A stretch of 33,021 nt of DNA from JAHFOW01 sp964370795 (GCA_964370795.1 CAYJME010000009.1:1-33021); one strand, 5' to 3'; shown: positions 7,824-17,051, counted from the stretch's first letter. Translations and numbers: made by a program. Notes: generated by a model from the letters alone, not told the origin.

Positions 7824-9251
7824 ATGATGAACAAAATCATGCCCTCGTATATTTTCCATAAGAGATTTTTTGCCTGGATATGTATTATATTTATAAATCT
7901 TATCATAGTTACCCTGAATGCCTTTGCCGATACATGGCTAATTCAAACGGTGGATAGCAACGGTTACGTGGGTGATTCCACGTCCCTTGCGCTCGACAAA
8001 GCGAATAACGTCCACATAGGCTATCACGCCAAAGGCGAGCTTTATTATGCAACCAATAAGACGGGTCCCTGGGTCTTAGAGGCGGCAGGCGGTGACGGGG
8101 CTGCTGGTTTGTTTACCTCCGTAAAACTCGATCCCGCCGGAAATGCCCACATCAGTTATTATAACTATAGATACGGCAATAACGAACTCCTGTATGCTAC
8201 CAATAGTTCTGGTAAATGGAAAACGATTACCATTGACAGCGGTAACAATGTTGGTTATTGCAGTTCTCTGGCGGTCGATACCAAAAATAAGATACACATC
8301 AGCTATATTGATGGAACGAATTTTTACCTCAACTATGCCACAAATGCCACGAAAACCGGCGAATGGCAAATAACCACCATAGATAACAGCGGAACAATAA
8401 ACAACACAACCGCCATAGCAGTTGATAAAGACGGGAAGGTACACATCAGTTACTATGATGCATATAACTTTTCCCTCAAGTATGCTACAAATGCCACGGA
8501 TACAGGCGATTGGCAATCAACTACCGTAGACGAGAATGGTTATACTGGCGCTTATAATTCTCTAGCAATTGATTCCAAAGGTAATATTCATATTGGCTAT
8601 CATGACTCATATAATAGCGATCTCAAGTATGCCAGAAAAGACAAAGATAAAACGGAATGGAAAATAGAAACAGCAGATAGTATTGGCAATGTTGGCGACT
8701 ATACCTCACTGGCGCTCGATGGTGAAGATAACCCCCATATGAGCTATTATGAGTGCACAAGTTATCAGTGTACCACCGGCAATCTCAAATATGCGCGGAA
8801 AGACAAAGATACAGGAGAATGGAAAATAGAAACGGTGGATAATGGTGGAAATGTAGGCCTGTACACTTCAATAGCTGTAGATAATAAAGGCGATGCGCAT
8901 ATCAGCTATTTTGATAGTGCCAACGGCAACCTCAGGTATGCGACGAATGAGATATGTTTACCCACGTCAATAACGGTATCCCCAAAAAAACTTATCATTC
9001 CGGCAACGAAAACTCGTATGGTACTGATTCGTGTAAAAGGTAAAGATAATTGTCCTATCGTAGGTGAGGAAGTAAAGGTGGCCTTAAGCAAAACTGGCAA
9101 GAAGGTCGTATCTGTTTGGCCGCAAAAGGATGCAATTACCGATTATCAGGGCAGGTCGTGGTTTACTTTTAGCGGGAAGAAAAAGGGTAAGATACGGGTA
9201 ACATTTACCATGGACAAGCTGAAAAAGAAAATAACGGTACAGGTTAATTAG
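7824..9251 (+). CDS. Exported 7-repeat beta-propeller protein with C-terminal Ig-like domain
   Basis: 475 residues, paralogous to the preceding gene. A hydrophobic leader (FAWICIIFINLIIVTLNAFA, about 14-33) ends in an AFA-DTW signal-peptidase site. Seven repeats follow with the same W...TVDS.G..G.Y.S.A.D..GK.HISYYD...LKYATN pattern, which fits one seven-bladed propeller. Residues 378-475 are the shared C-terminal domain, again a Cys pair 32 residues apart. The start is ATG at 7824 with AGGAG 9 nt upstream; an immediately following ATG at 7827 is possible. The 17-nt gap from the upstream gene indicates one operon. The pair probably arose by duplication plus doubling or halving of the propeller. 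Function unknown; an adhesive or matrix role is conceivable. Confidence 0.85.
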   Translation: MMNKIMPSYIFHKRFFAWICIIFINLIIVTLNAFADTWLIQTVDSNGYVGDSTSLALDKANNVHIGYHAKGELYYATNKTGPWVLEAAGGDGAAGLFTSVKLDPAGNAHISYYNYRYGNNELLYATNSSGKWKTITIDSGNNVGYCSSLAVDTKNKIHISYIDGTNFYLNYATNATKTGEWQITTIDNSGTINNTTAIAVDKDGKVHISYYDAYNFSLKYATNATDTGDWQSTTVDENGYTGAYNSLAIDSKGNIHIGYHDSYNSDLKYARKDKDKTEWKIETADSIGNVGDYTSLALDGEDNPHMSYYECTSYQCTTGNLKYARKDKDTGEWKIETVDNGGNVGLYTSIAVDNKGDAHISYFDSANGNLRYATNEICLPTSITVSPKKLIIPATKTRMVLIRVKGKDNCPIVGEEVKVALSKTGKKVVSVWPQKDAITDYQGRSWFTFSGKKKGKIRVTFTMDKLKKKITVQVN

Positions 9252-9330
9252 TGTCTGAACGAAAACGGCCTTTTTAACAATACTATTTGACAAGAGGCGA
9301 TAAAATGGATACAAATATATATCGTAAAAT

Positions 9331-9405
<75 letters not shown>

Positions 9406-9491
9406 TCATTTATATGTAAAATTTCCAAGAGGTAATCATACCTCTCACTGTTGGATAACGTTGCTTTCCTAAGGAATATCGTCTGAAGCAT

Positions 9492-9519
9492 GTAGAGACG
9501 CGAAGTCTTGCGTCTCTAC
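9492..9519. repeat. Dispersed 28-nt palindrome (GTAGAGACGC family), copy 2
   Basis: Arms GTAGAGACGC and GCGTCTCTAC, the same as at 1407-1434, here with centre GAAGTCTT. It lies between the tRNA gene and the end of the minus-strand aminotransferase gene. Confidence 0.8.
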
Positions 9520-9635
9520 AATATTGAAATTCCTTAACATTAAAGGAGGATGGATTCGCTTCGCTTAATCCACCCTGCTCAACTCCCATTACGTATAATA
9601 CAACAGCCTTTAATATTGAAGGAACTCCGCTCCTG

Positions 9636-10490
9636 TCAAATTAACTCCCTATACCTCTCATGCAACGTCATGGTTGTAACGCCAGGGACACGTATCCCTA
9701 CTGGTTTCCCATCAATCCGGGAAACAGGCATAATTTCCATGAGAGAATTAGTAAGAAAGATTTCATCCGCATTGAGAACCCTTTCCAGACCAAAAAGCTC
9801 TTCTGATACCTGGATACCATTTTTCGTGCATAATTCCATAACGATTTTTCGTGTCACACCGGGCAGAATATTTGCCATTAAAGACGGGGTAATAACCACA
9901 CCCTTTTCAACGATAAAGATATTGCTTACAGAACATTCCGCAATGTACCCGTCAGTGTTCAGAAGGAGTACATCATGGACGCCCCTCTGAACCGCCTCTT
10001 TTTTCTGGAGATAGTTTGTTAAATAGTTGAGCGTCTTGTGTCGTGAAATGGGGCAGGATGTGCTTCTCCGAACAGGCGAAGTAATAAGACTCACGCCCGT
10101 TTTGTATAATGCGTCGGGATAGAGAGAAAGCTCTTTTACATGAATGACACATGTTGGGTAACATTTTTGTGCGGGAATAAAACCGTCGACACCCCATCCC
10201 CGCGAGAGCGTTATCCGGATGTAAGCATCTGTTACCTTGTTCAATTCAAGGAGTTGTTCAATAATATTTTGTATTTTTTGAGTTGTTTGAAGGAACGGGA
10301 TATCAAGATACTTTGCTGAATTCGAGAGGCGTTCAATATGGTCATCAAGCCTGAAAGGTTTTTGAGAATACGCCCTGATGGTCTCAAAGAGTCCGTCCCC
10401 GTAAAGGAAACCACGGTCATGGGTACTAAGATGACCTGCGGTGTCTTCAACAATAAAGTCGTTTAAGAAGATATATTTGAGAAATTTCAT
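9636..10490 (-). CDS. Class-IV PLP aminotransferase / aminodeoxychorismate lyase-like protein
   Basis: 284 residues of the fold-type IV PLP family, which contains branched-chain aminotransferase (IlvE), D-amino acid aminotransferase and 4-amino-4-deoxychorismate lyase (PabC). Signatures are DRGFLYGDGLFETIR (25-39), the PLP lysine in RHKTLNYL (Lys152), and the conserved glutamate in GYIAECSVSNIF (Glu185) that binds the pyridine nitrogen. SNIF and LPGVTR contact the cofactor phosphate. The short length and lone position fit PabC (folate synthesis) or a DAAT, but the substrate cannot be decided from motifs. The ATG at 10490 has a weak SD (GGTGA). It lies 125 nt downstream of the histidine kinase on the same strand; co-transcription is possible, a functional link is not implied. 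Confidence 0.85.
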   Translation of the reverse strand: MKFLKYIFLNDFIVEDTAGHLSTHDRGFLYGDGLFETIRAYSQKPFRLDDHIERLSNSAKYLDIPFLQTTQKIQNIIEQLLELNKVTDAYIRITLSRGWGVDGFIPAQKCYPTCVIHVKELSLYPDALYKTGVSLITSPVRRSTSCPISRHKTLNYLTNYLQKKEAVQRGVHDVLLLNTDGYIAECSVSNIFIVEKGVVITPSLMANILPGVTRKIVMELCTKNGIQVSEELFGLERVLNADEIFLTNSLMEIMPVSRIDGKPVGIRVPGVTTMTLHERYRELI

Positions 10491-10615
10491 TCTAAGTCAC
10501 CGTTTAGTTTTTTGAAAAATGTCCAAAATCGGCAAAAAATGCAATTATTTAACAAAATACGGATCAAAATTGGGAGTTTTTCAAAAAGCTACATTGATAA
10601 AAATTATCGAATAAA

Positions 10616-11716
10616 CTAACAACCATCCACAGGGATCGCTATAATAAATCTACTCCCTTTAGCGGACGACTCCAACCGTATAGTCCCTCCATGAGCATGA
10701 ACGATATTCTGGGCCAGCGCAAGCCCTATCCCGGTTCCCCCATCCTTGGTGGTATAAAAAAGATTAAATAACTTGTCTTTAATATCATCGGGAATCCCTG
10801 AACCCGTATCCTTGCAGGAGATCAAGAGTTCGTGTTCTCCGGATTTGGCATCAACCATCAATTCCCCGCCATCCGGCATTGCTTCAATGCCGTTAATCAG
10901 GATATTCATAATCGCCTGCTTTATTTTATCCCTGTCCATCCTGACTTTTGGGAGTCCATCGGACGTCTTAAGTATTACATGAACGCCATTCAGGAGCGCC
11001 TGGGGCAGGAGCAATGAAATAATATCGTTGAGCATTTCATGCGCATCCACATACTTCTTGTTCAGATCGCCTGTCTTTGAAAAGTGCAGGCATTCTTCAA
11101 CAAATCCGCTCAAACGAACAAGCTCCTTTTGTACAATAGAGACAGTTTCCAGGAGTTCATTTTTTGATTTATTGGTTACTTTATTCAATCCCTGTATTTC
11201 CCTCTCCAACAAGACCATCTGGATATTCATGGCATTTAAAGGATTTTTGATTTCGTGAGACAATTCTGCCGCAAAAGCACCCAGAGTAGACAGGGTCTTC
11301 AACCTGAGTATCTCATCTGCAAACCTCTTTTTCTCGCTGATGTCCTCGATTACCGTAACGATATGCGTCACTTTTCCATCATTGTCCCTCATTGCCGAGG
11401 CGCTCGTCTCTATCCACGACTCGCTCCCATCACCACGATTGATTAAAAGCTCCCGGGATGACTTGGAAATCTTGCCATGAAAAATGTCCATACCCGGACA
11501 GAATTTCTCTGTTAAACACATACCTGTAGATGTGTGACAACAAAAAATATCTCCACAATCTTTCCCAACAATTTTTTCCTTTGGCCATCGTGTAATTTCT
11601 TCACAGGCACGATTGAAAAACACCACCCTTCGACTTATATCCTGGATCATAATCCCCTTGCTTGCACAATCCAGTGCCTGGTTTAATATTTGAATTATTG
11701 CATCACTTTTTCTCAT
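10616..11716 (-). CDS. Orphan PAS-domain sensor histidine kinase with Cys cluster
   Basis: 366 residues with no transmembrane segment, so probably cytoplasmic. Residues ~8-128 form a PAS domain (IMIQDISRRVVFFNRACEEITRW start). Within it, residues 54-73 carry five cysteines (C54, C59, C60, C67, C73; CGDIFCC, then GMCLTEKFCP), a cluster that could bind a metal, Fe-S or act as thiol switch. The HisKA box is AAELSHEIKNPLNAM with phospho-acceptor His154. The ATPase domain shows the N box (NILINGIEAMPDGGEL), G1 DTGSGIP, and G2 GGTGIGLALAQNIV with HAHGG. No response regulator is adjacent. The gene is divergent from the Cys-rich protein-nirK unit, making redox, nitrogen or copper input a reasonable guess, not a demonstrated one. 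The SD is weak. Confidence 0.9.
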   Translation of the reverse strand: MRKSDAIIQILNQALDCASKGIMIQDISRRVVFFNRACEEITRWPKEKIVGKDCGDIFCCHTSTGMCLTEKFCPGMDIFHGKISKSSRELLINRGDGSESWIETSASAMRDNDGKVTHIVTVIEDISEKKRFADEILRLKTLSTLGAFAAELSHEIKNPLNAMNIQMVLLEREIQGLNKVTNKSKNELLETVSIVQKELVRLSGFVEECLHFSKTGDLNKKYVDAHEMLNDIISLLLPQALLNGVHVILKTSDGLPKVRMDRDKIKQAIMNILINGIEAMPDGGELMVDAKSGEHELLISCKDTGSGIPDDIKDKLFNLFYTTKDGGTGIGLALAQNIVHAHGGTIRLESSAKGSRFIIAIPVDGC

Positions 11717-11885
11717 ATAAATAAGCCTATCAAAATTCCTCTAAAAGTAAATGCCAAATCCCAAAATTCCAATTATAATATACGCGATTAATTTTACTTT
11801 TTACTTCTTGAAACATCTGAGCCTCATGCGTACCCGACAGTCTAACGGGCGATATCCCTTTTGTACACTGCAAAGCCAAAAGTAG

Positions 11886-11914
11886 TTGACATGTCCCTGA
11901 ATTACAGGTTTAAT
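11886..11914 (+). promoter_or_regulatory. Sigma70-type promoter upstream of the Cys-rich protein and nirK
   Basis: TTGACA (11886-11891), a 17-nt spacer, then TTTAAT (11909-11914). The -35 is consensus, the -10 matches five of six, and the spacing is ideal. The predicted start near 11921 precedes both the Cys-rich ORF and nirK, with no better match before nirK itself. No clear FNR/CRP or NsrR-type operator was identified around it. Confidence 0.55.
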
Positions 11915-12021
11915 ATATTACAAAAGAATTCACCTGAAAGTCTCCTTTTTCACGCTCTCTTGCGACCATTAGGTCATGATTGTTTCATTTTAAAAATAAA
12001 ATATTACGAACCTGTTTTCCG

Positions 12022-12456
12022 ATGTATAAAAGCCATAAAATTCTCTCTTACCTACAGATTGTAATTATCATATGCCTCATGGTTTGTAATAAAGGAATTG
12101 CCGTGAATTTCTTTAAAAAAACGGGAGATTTTTCCTGCAAAGGACACCAGTGTGGCTGTAAATCCGAATACGATTGTAAAAAACATTGTTGTTGTGCACC
12201 TACCCAAAACATTAGGGAAAAACAGAAAAACGGTTTTCAATCTTTTATAAGGAGTATAAATTGCAAAGTTGGTAATAATTCGGGCAGAGATATAACTTTT
12301 TCAGGTAAATATTTATTAGCAAGTAACGTTATGACAATGCAGGAATCATTCCTGTGTTTTCTTTCCCTGAGTACTGCGAATCGCCTTCCTAATATATTTG
12401 CATCTCCACAAAAAAAACCTCCGAGAAGTTTCATACAAACCGCTACTCATCTATAG
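12022..12456 (+). CDS. Small exported Cys-rich protein upstream of nirK (putative metal-handling)
   Basis: From ATG 12022 this is 144 residues. The N-terminus MYKSHKILSYLQIVIIICLM is basic then hydrophobic, like a signal peptide, with possible cleavage after GIA. Next comes a compact cysteine cluster, CKGHQCGC and then DCKKHCCC (about residues 40-59), eight Cys plus two His in 20 residues. The rest has another Cys-containing stretch, a hydrophobic patch, and a basic proline-rich tail (PQKKPPRSF). Start choice is uncertain: TTG at 11980 would be in frame, and GTG at 12103 has a better SD but loses the signal. The stop lies 40 nt before nirK on the same strand behind a shared promoter. The cluster looks suited to Cu(I) or another soft metal; a role in copper delivery to NirK is inference. 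I cannot name a family. Confidence 0.6.
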   Translation: MYKSHKILSYLQIVIIICLMVCNKGIAVNFFKKTGDFSCKGHQCGCKSEYDCKKHCCCAPTQNIREKQKNGFQSFIRSINCKVGNNSGRDITFSGKYLLASNVMTMQESFLCFLSLSTANRLPNIFASPQKKPPRSFIQTATHL

Positions 12457-12496
12457 TATAATTACGAAAATTTAAAACTTTAAGGAGAAAGAGAAA

Positions 12497-13510
12497 ATGG
12501 AAAGATACAAGAAGATACTGTATTCAATAGTGGCTTTTGCCGGTCTTAACGGACTGGTGTTGACCACACAACCTACAATTACTCATGCTGTGGATATCGT
12601 CAATAATGTTGCCAAAGACCCTACGGATGTTCCACCCCGTATAGCCAGATGGCATGCAAAGACGGTAACAGTGGATTTGGTCGCCAGGGAAGTCGTTGCT
12701 GAATTGACTCCCGGGAAAAAATTCTGGTTTTGGACATTTGCAGAAAAAAAAGGAGATATAATTGGTCCGGCTACAGTTCCTGGTCCTATGATACGGGTTA
12801 TGGAAGGCGATACGGTTGTTATTAATCTCACCAACGAGGAATATAACACACCGCATAATTTAGATTTCCATGCCGGTATTGGCGCCATGCTTATGGATGT
12901 TGAACCGGGCGAGACCAAAACTCTAAAATTTAAGGCTCAGAGAGAAGGCGCATATATCTATCACTGCGGCGCTATGGGCATGCCGTGGGAACATGTATCG
13001 CATGGTATGTATGGCCTGATCATGGTAGAGCCGAGAGGCGGGCTTCCCAGGGTTGCCGAGGAATTTTATATTGGACAAAGCGAATGGTATCTTAAGCCAG
13101 GTATTGAGGAAGCGCCGGACGTCCTCGATGGTTATGACCTCGATGTGGAGAAAGCGAGATCTGAACACCCTGATTGTTTCACCTTTAATGGACATACGAA
13201 AGCGCTTTTCGATCCATCAATATATGGTCCGATAACTGTAGATAAGAAGGATATTGTCCGTATATTTTTCGTTACGGGCGGACCGAACATAGGCGCTAAT
13301 TTTCATATCATTGGGCAGATATTTGATAAATTTTATCCGACCCATTACAGCGCTTTAATAAGAGACGAAGAAACTGCTTACATCCAGGCTGGGTCTGCTG
13401 CTGTAGTTGAGTTCCAGGCATTGGCAACCGGAGAATTCCCAATCGTTGACCATGCCCTGTGGAGGGCGGAAAAAGGGGCAAGGGGAACTTTGCTCGTACA
13501 AGAAAAATAA
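12497..13510 (+). CDS. nirK: Copper-containing nitrite reductase NirK
   Basis: This periplasmic-type multicopper enzyme reduces nitrite to nitric oxide. The 337 residues include a signal peptide (KKILYSIVAFAGLNGLVL, cleaved near THA-V) and two cupredoxin domains. All ligands are visible by spacing against the Alcaligenes enzyme. Type-1 copper: His120, Cys157, His166, Met171 (HNLDFH; HCGAMGMPWEH; SHGM). Type-2 copper: His125, His156 and His319 (FPIVDHALW). The catalytic pair is Asp123 and His270 (GANFHIIG). AAGGAG lies about 10 nt before the ATG. In anammox bacteria NO feeds hydrazine synthesis; NirK replaces NirS in Ca. Jettenia. It lies 40 nt behind the Cys-rich ORF, likely one transcript. 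No electron donor gene is fused or adjacent. Confidence 0.95.
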   Translation: MERYKKILYSIVAFAGLNGLVLTTQPTITHAVDIVNNVAKDPTDVPPRIARWHAKTVTVDLVAREVVAELTPGKKFWFWTFAEKKGDIIGPATVPGPMIRVMEGDTVVINLTNEEYNTPHNLDFHAGIGAMLMDVEPGETKTLKFKAQREGAYIYHCGAMGMPWEHVSHGMYGLIMVEPRGGLPRVAEEFYIGQSEWYLKPGIEEAPDVLDGYDLDVEKARSEHPDCFTFNGHTKALFDPSIYGPITVDKKDIVRIFFVTGGPNIGANFHIIGQIFDKFYPTHYSALIRDEETAYIQAGSAAVVEFQALATGEFPIVDHALWRAEKGARGTLLVQEK

Positions 13511-13512
13511 AG

Positions 13513-13539
13513 TTGACAAAAGTTTTTATGCCTTATCAT
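13513..13539 (+). promoter_or_regulatory. Possible promoter between nirK and the lectin-domain gene
   Basis: TTGACA at 13513-13518 and TATCAT at 13534-13539 begin 2 nt after the nirK stop. The spacer is only 15 nt, shorter than optimal. If used, RNA would start near 13546, after the first in-frame ATG (13538) and before the SD-preceded ATG at 13568, which supports the latter as the real start. Confidence 0.3.
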
Positions 13540-13567
13540 GCAGCATAACACAAGGGAGCTTTCTTTT

Positions 13568-16500
13568 ATGAAATCATATATCTTTACGCACAACTGTTAT
13601 GATAGCCGGGCACATCATAATTCATTAACGGCTACAATGCCCACATACTATGAAGGTGTGTGGGCCATTCCAATGGAATTAGCGGGATTCTTTCAAAACA
13701 CGCATTTTTTAAAACGAATCATATCACTATTATTTTTTCTGTCGCTCACTGTATGCACGTTATCTGGTGTAAGTATGTGTAACAAATCAGCAATCGCCAA
13801 GCCGTGCTTTACATATCTCCTGGGTAGCTATGATACTCCTTATAATGCATGGGGAGTCACTGTTTCAGACACCACGGCATACGTGGCCGATGGGAGGAGT
13901 GGTCTGCAGATCATAGACGTAACGAATTCCACTTCCCCCCAGTTCCTGGGAAGCTATGATACTCCTGGTACTGCATATCGGGTTGCTATTTCAGGCACCA
14001 CGGCTTACGTGGCTGATGGAGATAGCGGTCTTCAGATCATAGATGTAACAGATCCCACTTCCCCTCAGTTCCTGGGAAGCTATGATACTCCCGGCACTGC
14101 ATATGGAGTAGTTATTTCAGGTGATACAGCATTTGTGGCAGATGGGACGAGTGGTTTGCAGATCATAGACGTAACGGATCATACCTCTCCTCATTTGGTG
14201 GGAACCTACGATCCTCTTGGTACAGTATTTGGGATTACCCTTTCAGGCGACACGGCTTTTGTAGCTAATAGCAATCTTGGCCTAATGATCGTAGACGTAG
14301 AAAATCACAATAACCCCGTACTCCTGAAAACACTTGGAATGCCTGGGCAAGCAGCGGGACTCGTTCTTTCAGGCACCACGATATATGTAGCTGATTGGGA
14401 AGGAGGTCTTCAGATCGTAGATGTATCGAACCCCGTCTCACCTATGCTCCTGGGAAGTTTTGCTACGCCAGCCTCAGCAGTGGGAGTCGCAATTTCAGGT
14501 ACTACGGCATATGTAGCTGAATGGTATGGTGGACTTCAAATTATTGATGTAACGGATTCCTCTTCCCCTAAGTTATTGGGAAGTTACGAAACGCCGGACA
14601 CTGCAGTACAAGTTGTTGTGTCAGACACCACGGCATATATAGCCGATGGAAAAACCGGTCTGCTGATCGTAGACGTAACGAACCCCTCCTCTCCTCAAGT
14701 CGGAAGCTACGACACGCCCGGTAATGCAATGGGAATTGCCATTGCAGGTACCACGACGGCATTTGTGGCTGATGGGGATAGCGGTTTACAGATTGTAGAC
14801 GTAACGAATCCCACTTCGCCCATGCTCCTGGGAAGCTATGATAGTACGCCCGATACTGCAAGAGGAATCGCAATTTCAGGCGCCACAACGGCATTTGTTG
14901 CTTATGGGACTAGTGGCATACAAATCATAGACACAACGAATCCTACTTTGCCAATGCCCCTGGGCAGCTATGACACACCAGGTACTGCTTATGGAGTTGC
15001 CATTTCAGGCGCCGTGATGACATTTGTGGCGGATGGGGATAGCGGTTTGCAGATCATAGACGTAACGAATCCCAATTTCCCCCAGTACAAGGGCAGCTAT
15101 GACACACCAGGTATTGCTTACGGAGTTGCCATTTCAGGTACCACGACGGCATTTGTGGCTGATGGAGATAGTGGTTTGCAGATTATAGACGCAACGGACC
15201 CCACTTTGCCGATACTCCAGAAAAGCTATGATACACCAGGTACTGCTTATGGAGTCGCTATTTCAGACTCAACGGCTTACGTTGCTGATGGGGCGAAGGG
15301 TCTTCAGATCATAGACGTAACGAATCCCGCCTCGCCCATATTTTTGGGAAACTATGATACCCCCGGTTTTGCTATGGGAGTCGCTATTAATGGAACGACG
15401 GCATTTGTGTCTGACGGGTTTGGCGGTCTTCAGGTCATAGACGTAACGAATCCCGCCTCGCCTAAACTCCTGGAAAGCTACGACTCGCCTGGTAATGCAG
15501 GAGGGGTTGCTGTTTCCGGTGCCACCGCATACGTAGCTGACGGAGATAGCGGCATTCAGATTGTAGAGGTATCATTTGATTGTAGTGCAGGACCTGATAT
15601 TACGCCGCCTACAGTTATTTCAACAAACCCGTTAGATGAAGAAAACAACGTGTCTATCAACAGTGCAATCGCTGCTACCTTTAGCGAGTCAATAGATGCA
15701 TCAACGATAAGCGGTTCTACATTTGCCATAAACAATGGGGTGACCGGTTCGGTAATTTATGACAATACAACTAAAACCGCCACATTCACACCTTCGGCAA
15801 ATTTAAGCTATTCCACCAGCTATACAGTCACCATTACAACAGAAGTAAAAGACCTGGCTGCCAATCCCATGAGTACCGACTATATATGGAATTTTACCAC
15901 AGAAACGGAACCTGACAAATCACCCCCCACGGTTATTTCCACAAATCCATCAAATAATGCAATCAATGTCGCAACAAACTCAAGCATTACGGCTATATTC
16001 AGTGAACCGATAGATGAGACTACGGTCAATGAGTCTACTTTTACTATTAATGGAATAACAGGTACTGTGAGTTATAACCCTGACACCAAAACGGCAACGT
16101 TTATGCCGTCAACAATCCTGAACAATGCAACAAGCTACACGGCCACTATTACCACAGATGTTATTGATAAGGCTGGCAACCCTATGACGGCAGATTATAC
16201 ATGGGAATTTACCACCATACCGGATGCATACAGTTGGATTACCAATCCAGCTAATGGACACCTCTACAAACTCATTGACGGCGGAGACTGGCATGCATGT
16301 GAGAATGAAGCCGTTGACCAGGATGCCCATCTCGTGACCATTAATAATAAGGATGAGCAAAATTGGTTATTTGCAACCTTTGGGCTGAATAAGCGGTACT
16401 GGATCGGATATACAGACGAGTCAGAAGAAGGAAATTGGAAATGGATAAGTGGGGAGTCTCCGAGCTATACCAACTGGAAAAAGGGAGAGCCAAGTAATTC

Positions 16501-16912
16501 AGGCGATTGTGAGAATTATGCAATTATGAGGCCAAGTGGCAAATGGGATGACGTGGGGTTATGTAGTCCAATCTGGCCAGCTATCACAACGGCCATCGTA
16601 GAGAAGGTAACATGCGAGCCTGAACTGATATTTATATCCGAAAATACCCTCAAACTTAAGACAAATGAGAGGGGTGATGTTACGATTATGATAACTGGCA
16701 ATGATGGTTGTCAGGTTGTGGGAATAGAGGTTAAGGCAAAGGTTGGCACACTCAGTCAACCGTTTATATCAATTTCACCCCAAAGTGGGATTACTAACGA
16801 CAATGGTCAGACAATATTTACCATAACTGCAAAGGACATGGCTGGAAAGGCAAGGGTTATATTCAGTGCAGGCACACTGAAAAAGACATTAGTGGTAAAG
16901 ATTATAGAGTGA
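13568..16912 (+). CDS. Exported LVIVD-propeller / Ig-like / C-type lectin multidomain protein
   Basis: About 1114 residues from ATG 13568, chosen over 13538 because AAGGGAG sits 9 nt upstream. The only hydrophobic export-like segment is at residues ~49-66 (KRIISLLFFLSLTVCTLSG), so the signal is preceded by a long extension; ATG 13673 would give a normal signal peptide but lacks an SD. Domains: 14 LVIVD-type repeats of ~42 residues (GSYDTPG.A.GVAISG.TAFVADG..GLQIIDVTNP), residues ~84-670; two Big_5-like Ig domains opening with PPTVISTNP, ~675-880; a C-type lectin-like domain, ~888-1015 (DAHLVTI, YWIGYTDE, KGEPSN, GKWDDV); and the shared Cys-pair Ig-like domain, 1016-1114. The EPS and WDD positions match the usual calcium/sugar sites. 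Probably a cell-surface adhesion or recognition protein; ligand unknown. Confidence 0.85.
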   Translation: MKSYIFTHNCYDSRAHHNSLTATMPTYYEGVWAIPMELAGFFQNTHFLKRIISLLFFLSLTVCTLSGVSMCNKSAIAKPCFTYLLGSYDTPYNAWGVTVSDTTAYVADGRSGLQIIDVTNSTSPQFLGSYDTPGTAYRVAISGTTAYVADGDSGLQIIDVTDPTSPQFLGSYDTPGTAYGVVISGDTAFVADGTSGLQIIDVTDHTSPHLVGTYDPLGTVFGITLSGDTAFVANSNLGLMIVDVENHNNPVLLKTLGMPGQAAGLVLSGTTIYVADWEGGLQIVDVSNPVSPMLLGSFATPASAVGVAISGTTAYVAEWYGGLQIIDVTDSSSPKLLGSYETPDTAVQVVVSDTTAYIADGKTGLLIVDVTNPSSPQVGSYDTPGNAMGIAIAGTTTAFVADGDSGLQIVDVTNPTSPMLLGSYDSTPDTARGIAISGATTAFVAYGTSGIQIIDTTNPTLPMPLGSYDTPGTAYGVAISGAVMTFVADGDSGLQIIDVTNPNFPQYKGSYDTPGIAYGVAISGTTTAFVADGDSGLQIIDATDPTLPILQKSYDTPGTAYGVAISDSTAYVADGAKGLQIIDVTNPASPIFLGNYDTPGFAMGVAINGTTAFVSDGFGGLQVIDVTNPASPKLLESYDSPGNAGGVAVSGATAYVADGDSGIQIVEVSFDCSAGPDITPPTVISTNPLDEENNVSINSAIAATFSESIDASTISGSTFAINNGVTGSVIYDNTTKTATFTPSANLSYSTSYTVTITTEVKDLAANPMSTDYIWNFTTETEPDKSPPTVISTNPSNNAINVATNSSITAIFSEPIDETTVNESTFTINGITGTVSYNPDTKTATFMPSTILNNATSYTATITTDVIDKAGNPMTADYTWEFTTIPDAYSWITNPANGHLYKLIDGGDWHACENEAVDQDAHLVTINNKDEQNWLFATFGLNKRYWIGYTDESEEGNWKWISGESPSYTNWKKGEPSNSGDCENYAIMRPSGKWDDVGLCSPIWPAITTAIVEKVTCEPELIFISENTLKLKTNERGDVTIMITGNDGCQVVGIEVKAKVGTLSQPFISISPQSGITNDNGQTIFTITAKDMAGKARVIFSAGTLKKTLVVKIIE

Positions 16913-17051
16913 AGGGTGGAAAGAGGGTGATTTTAACCATAACGCAACCATCCGCTCTAAGGGTAGGAAAGTTTGCCAAAACAGACAGTAACGGCTGTTA
17001 TCAATGTTCTATTTTTAAGTTTATGCGTAGGCTCAATAATTTTAAATTCTG

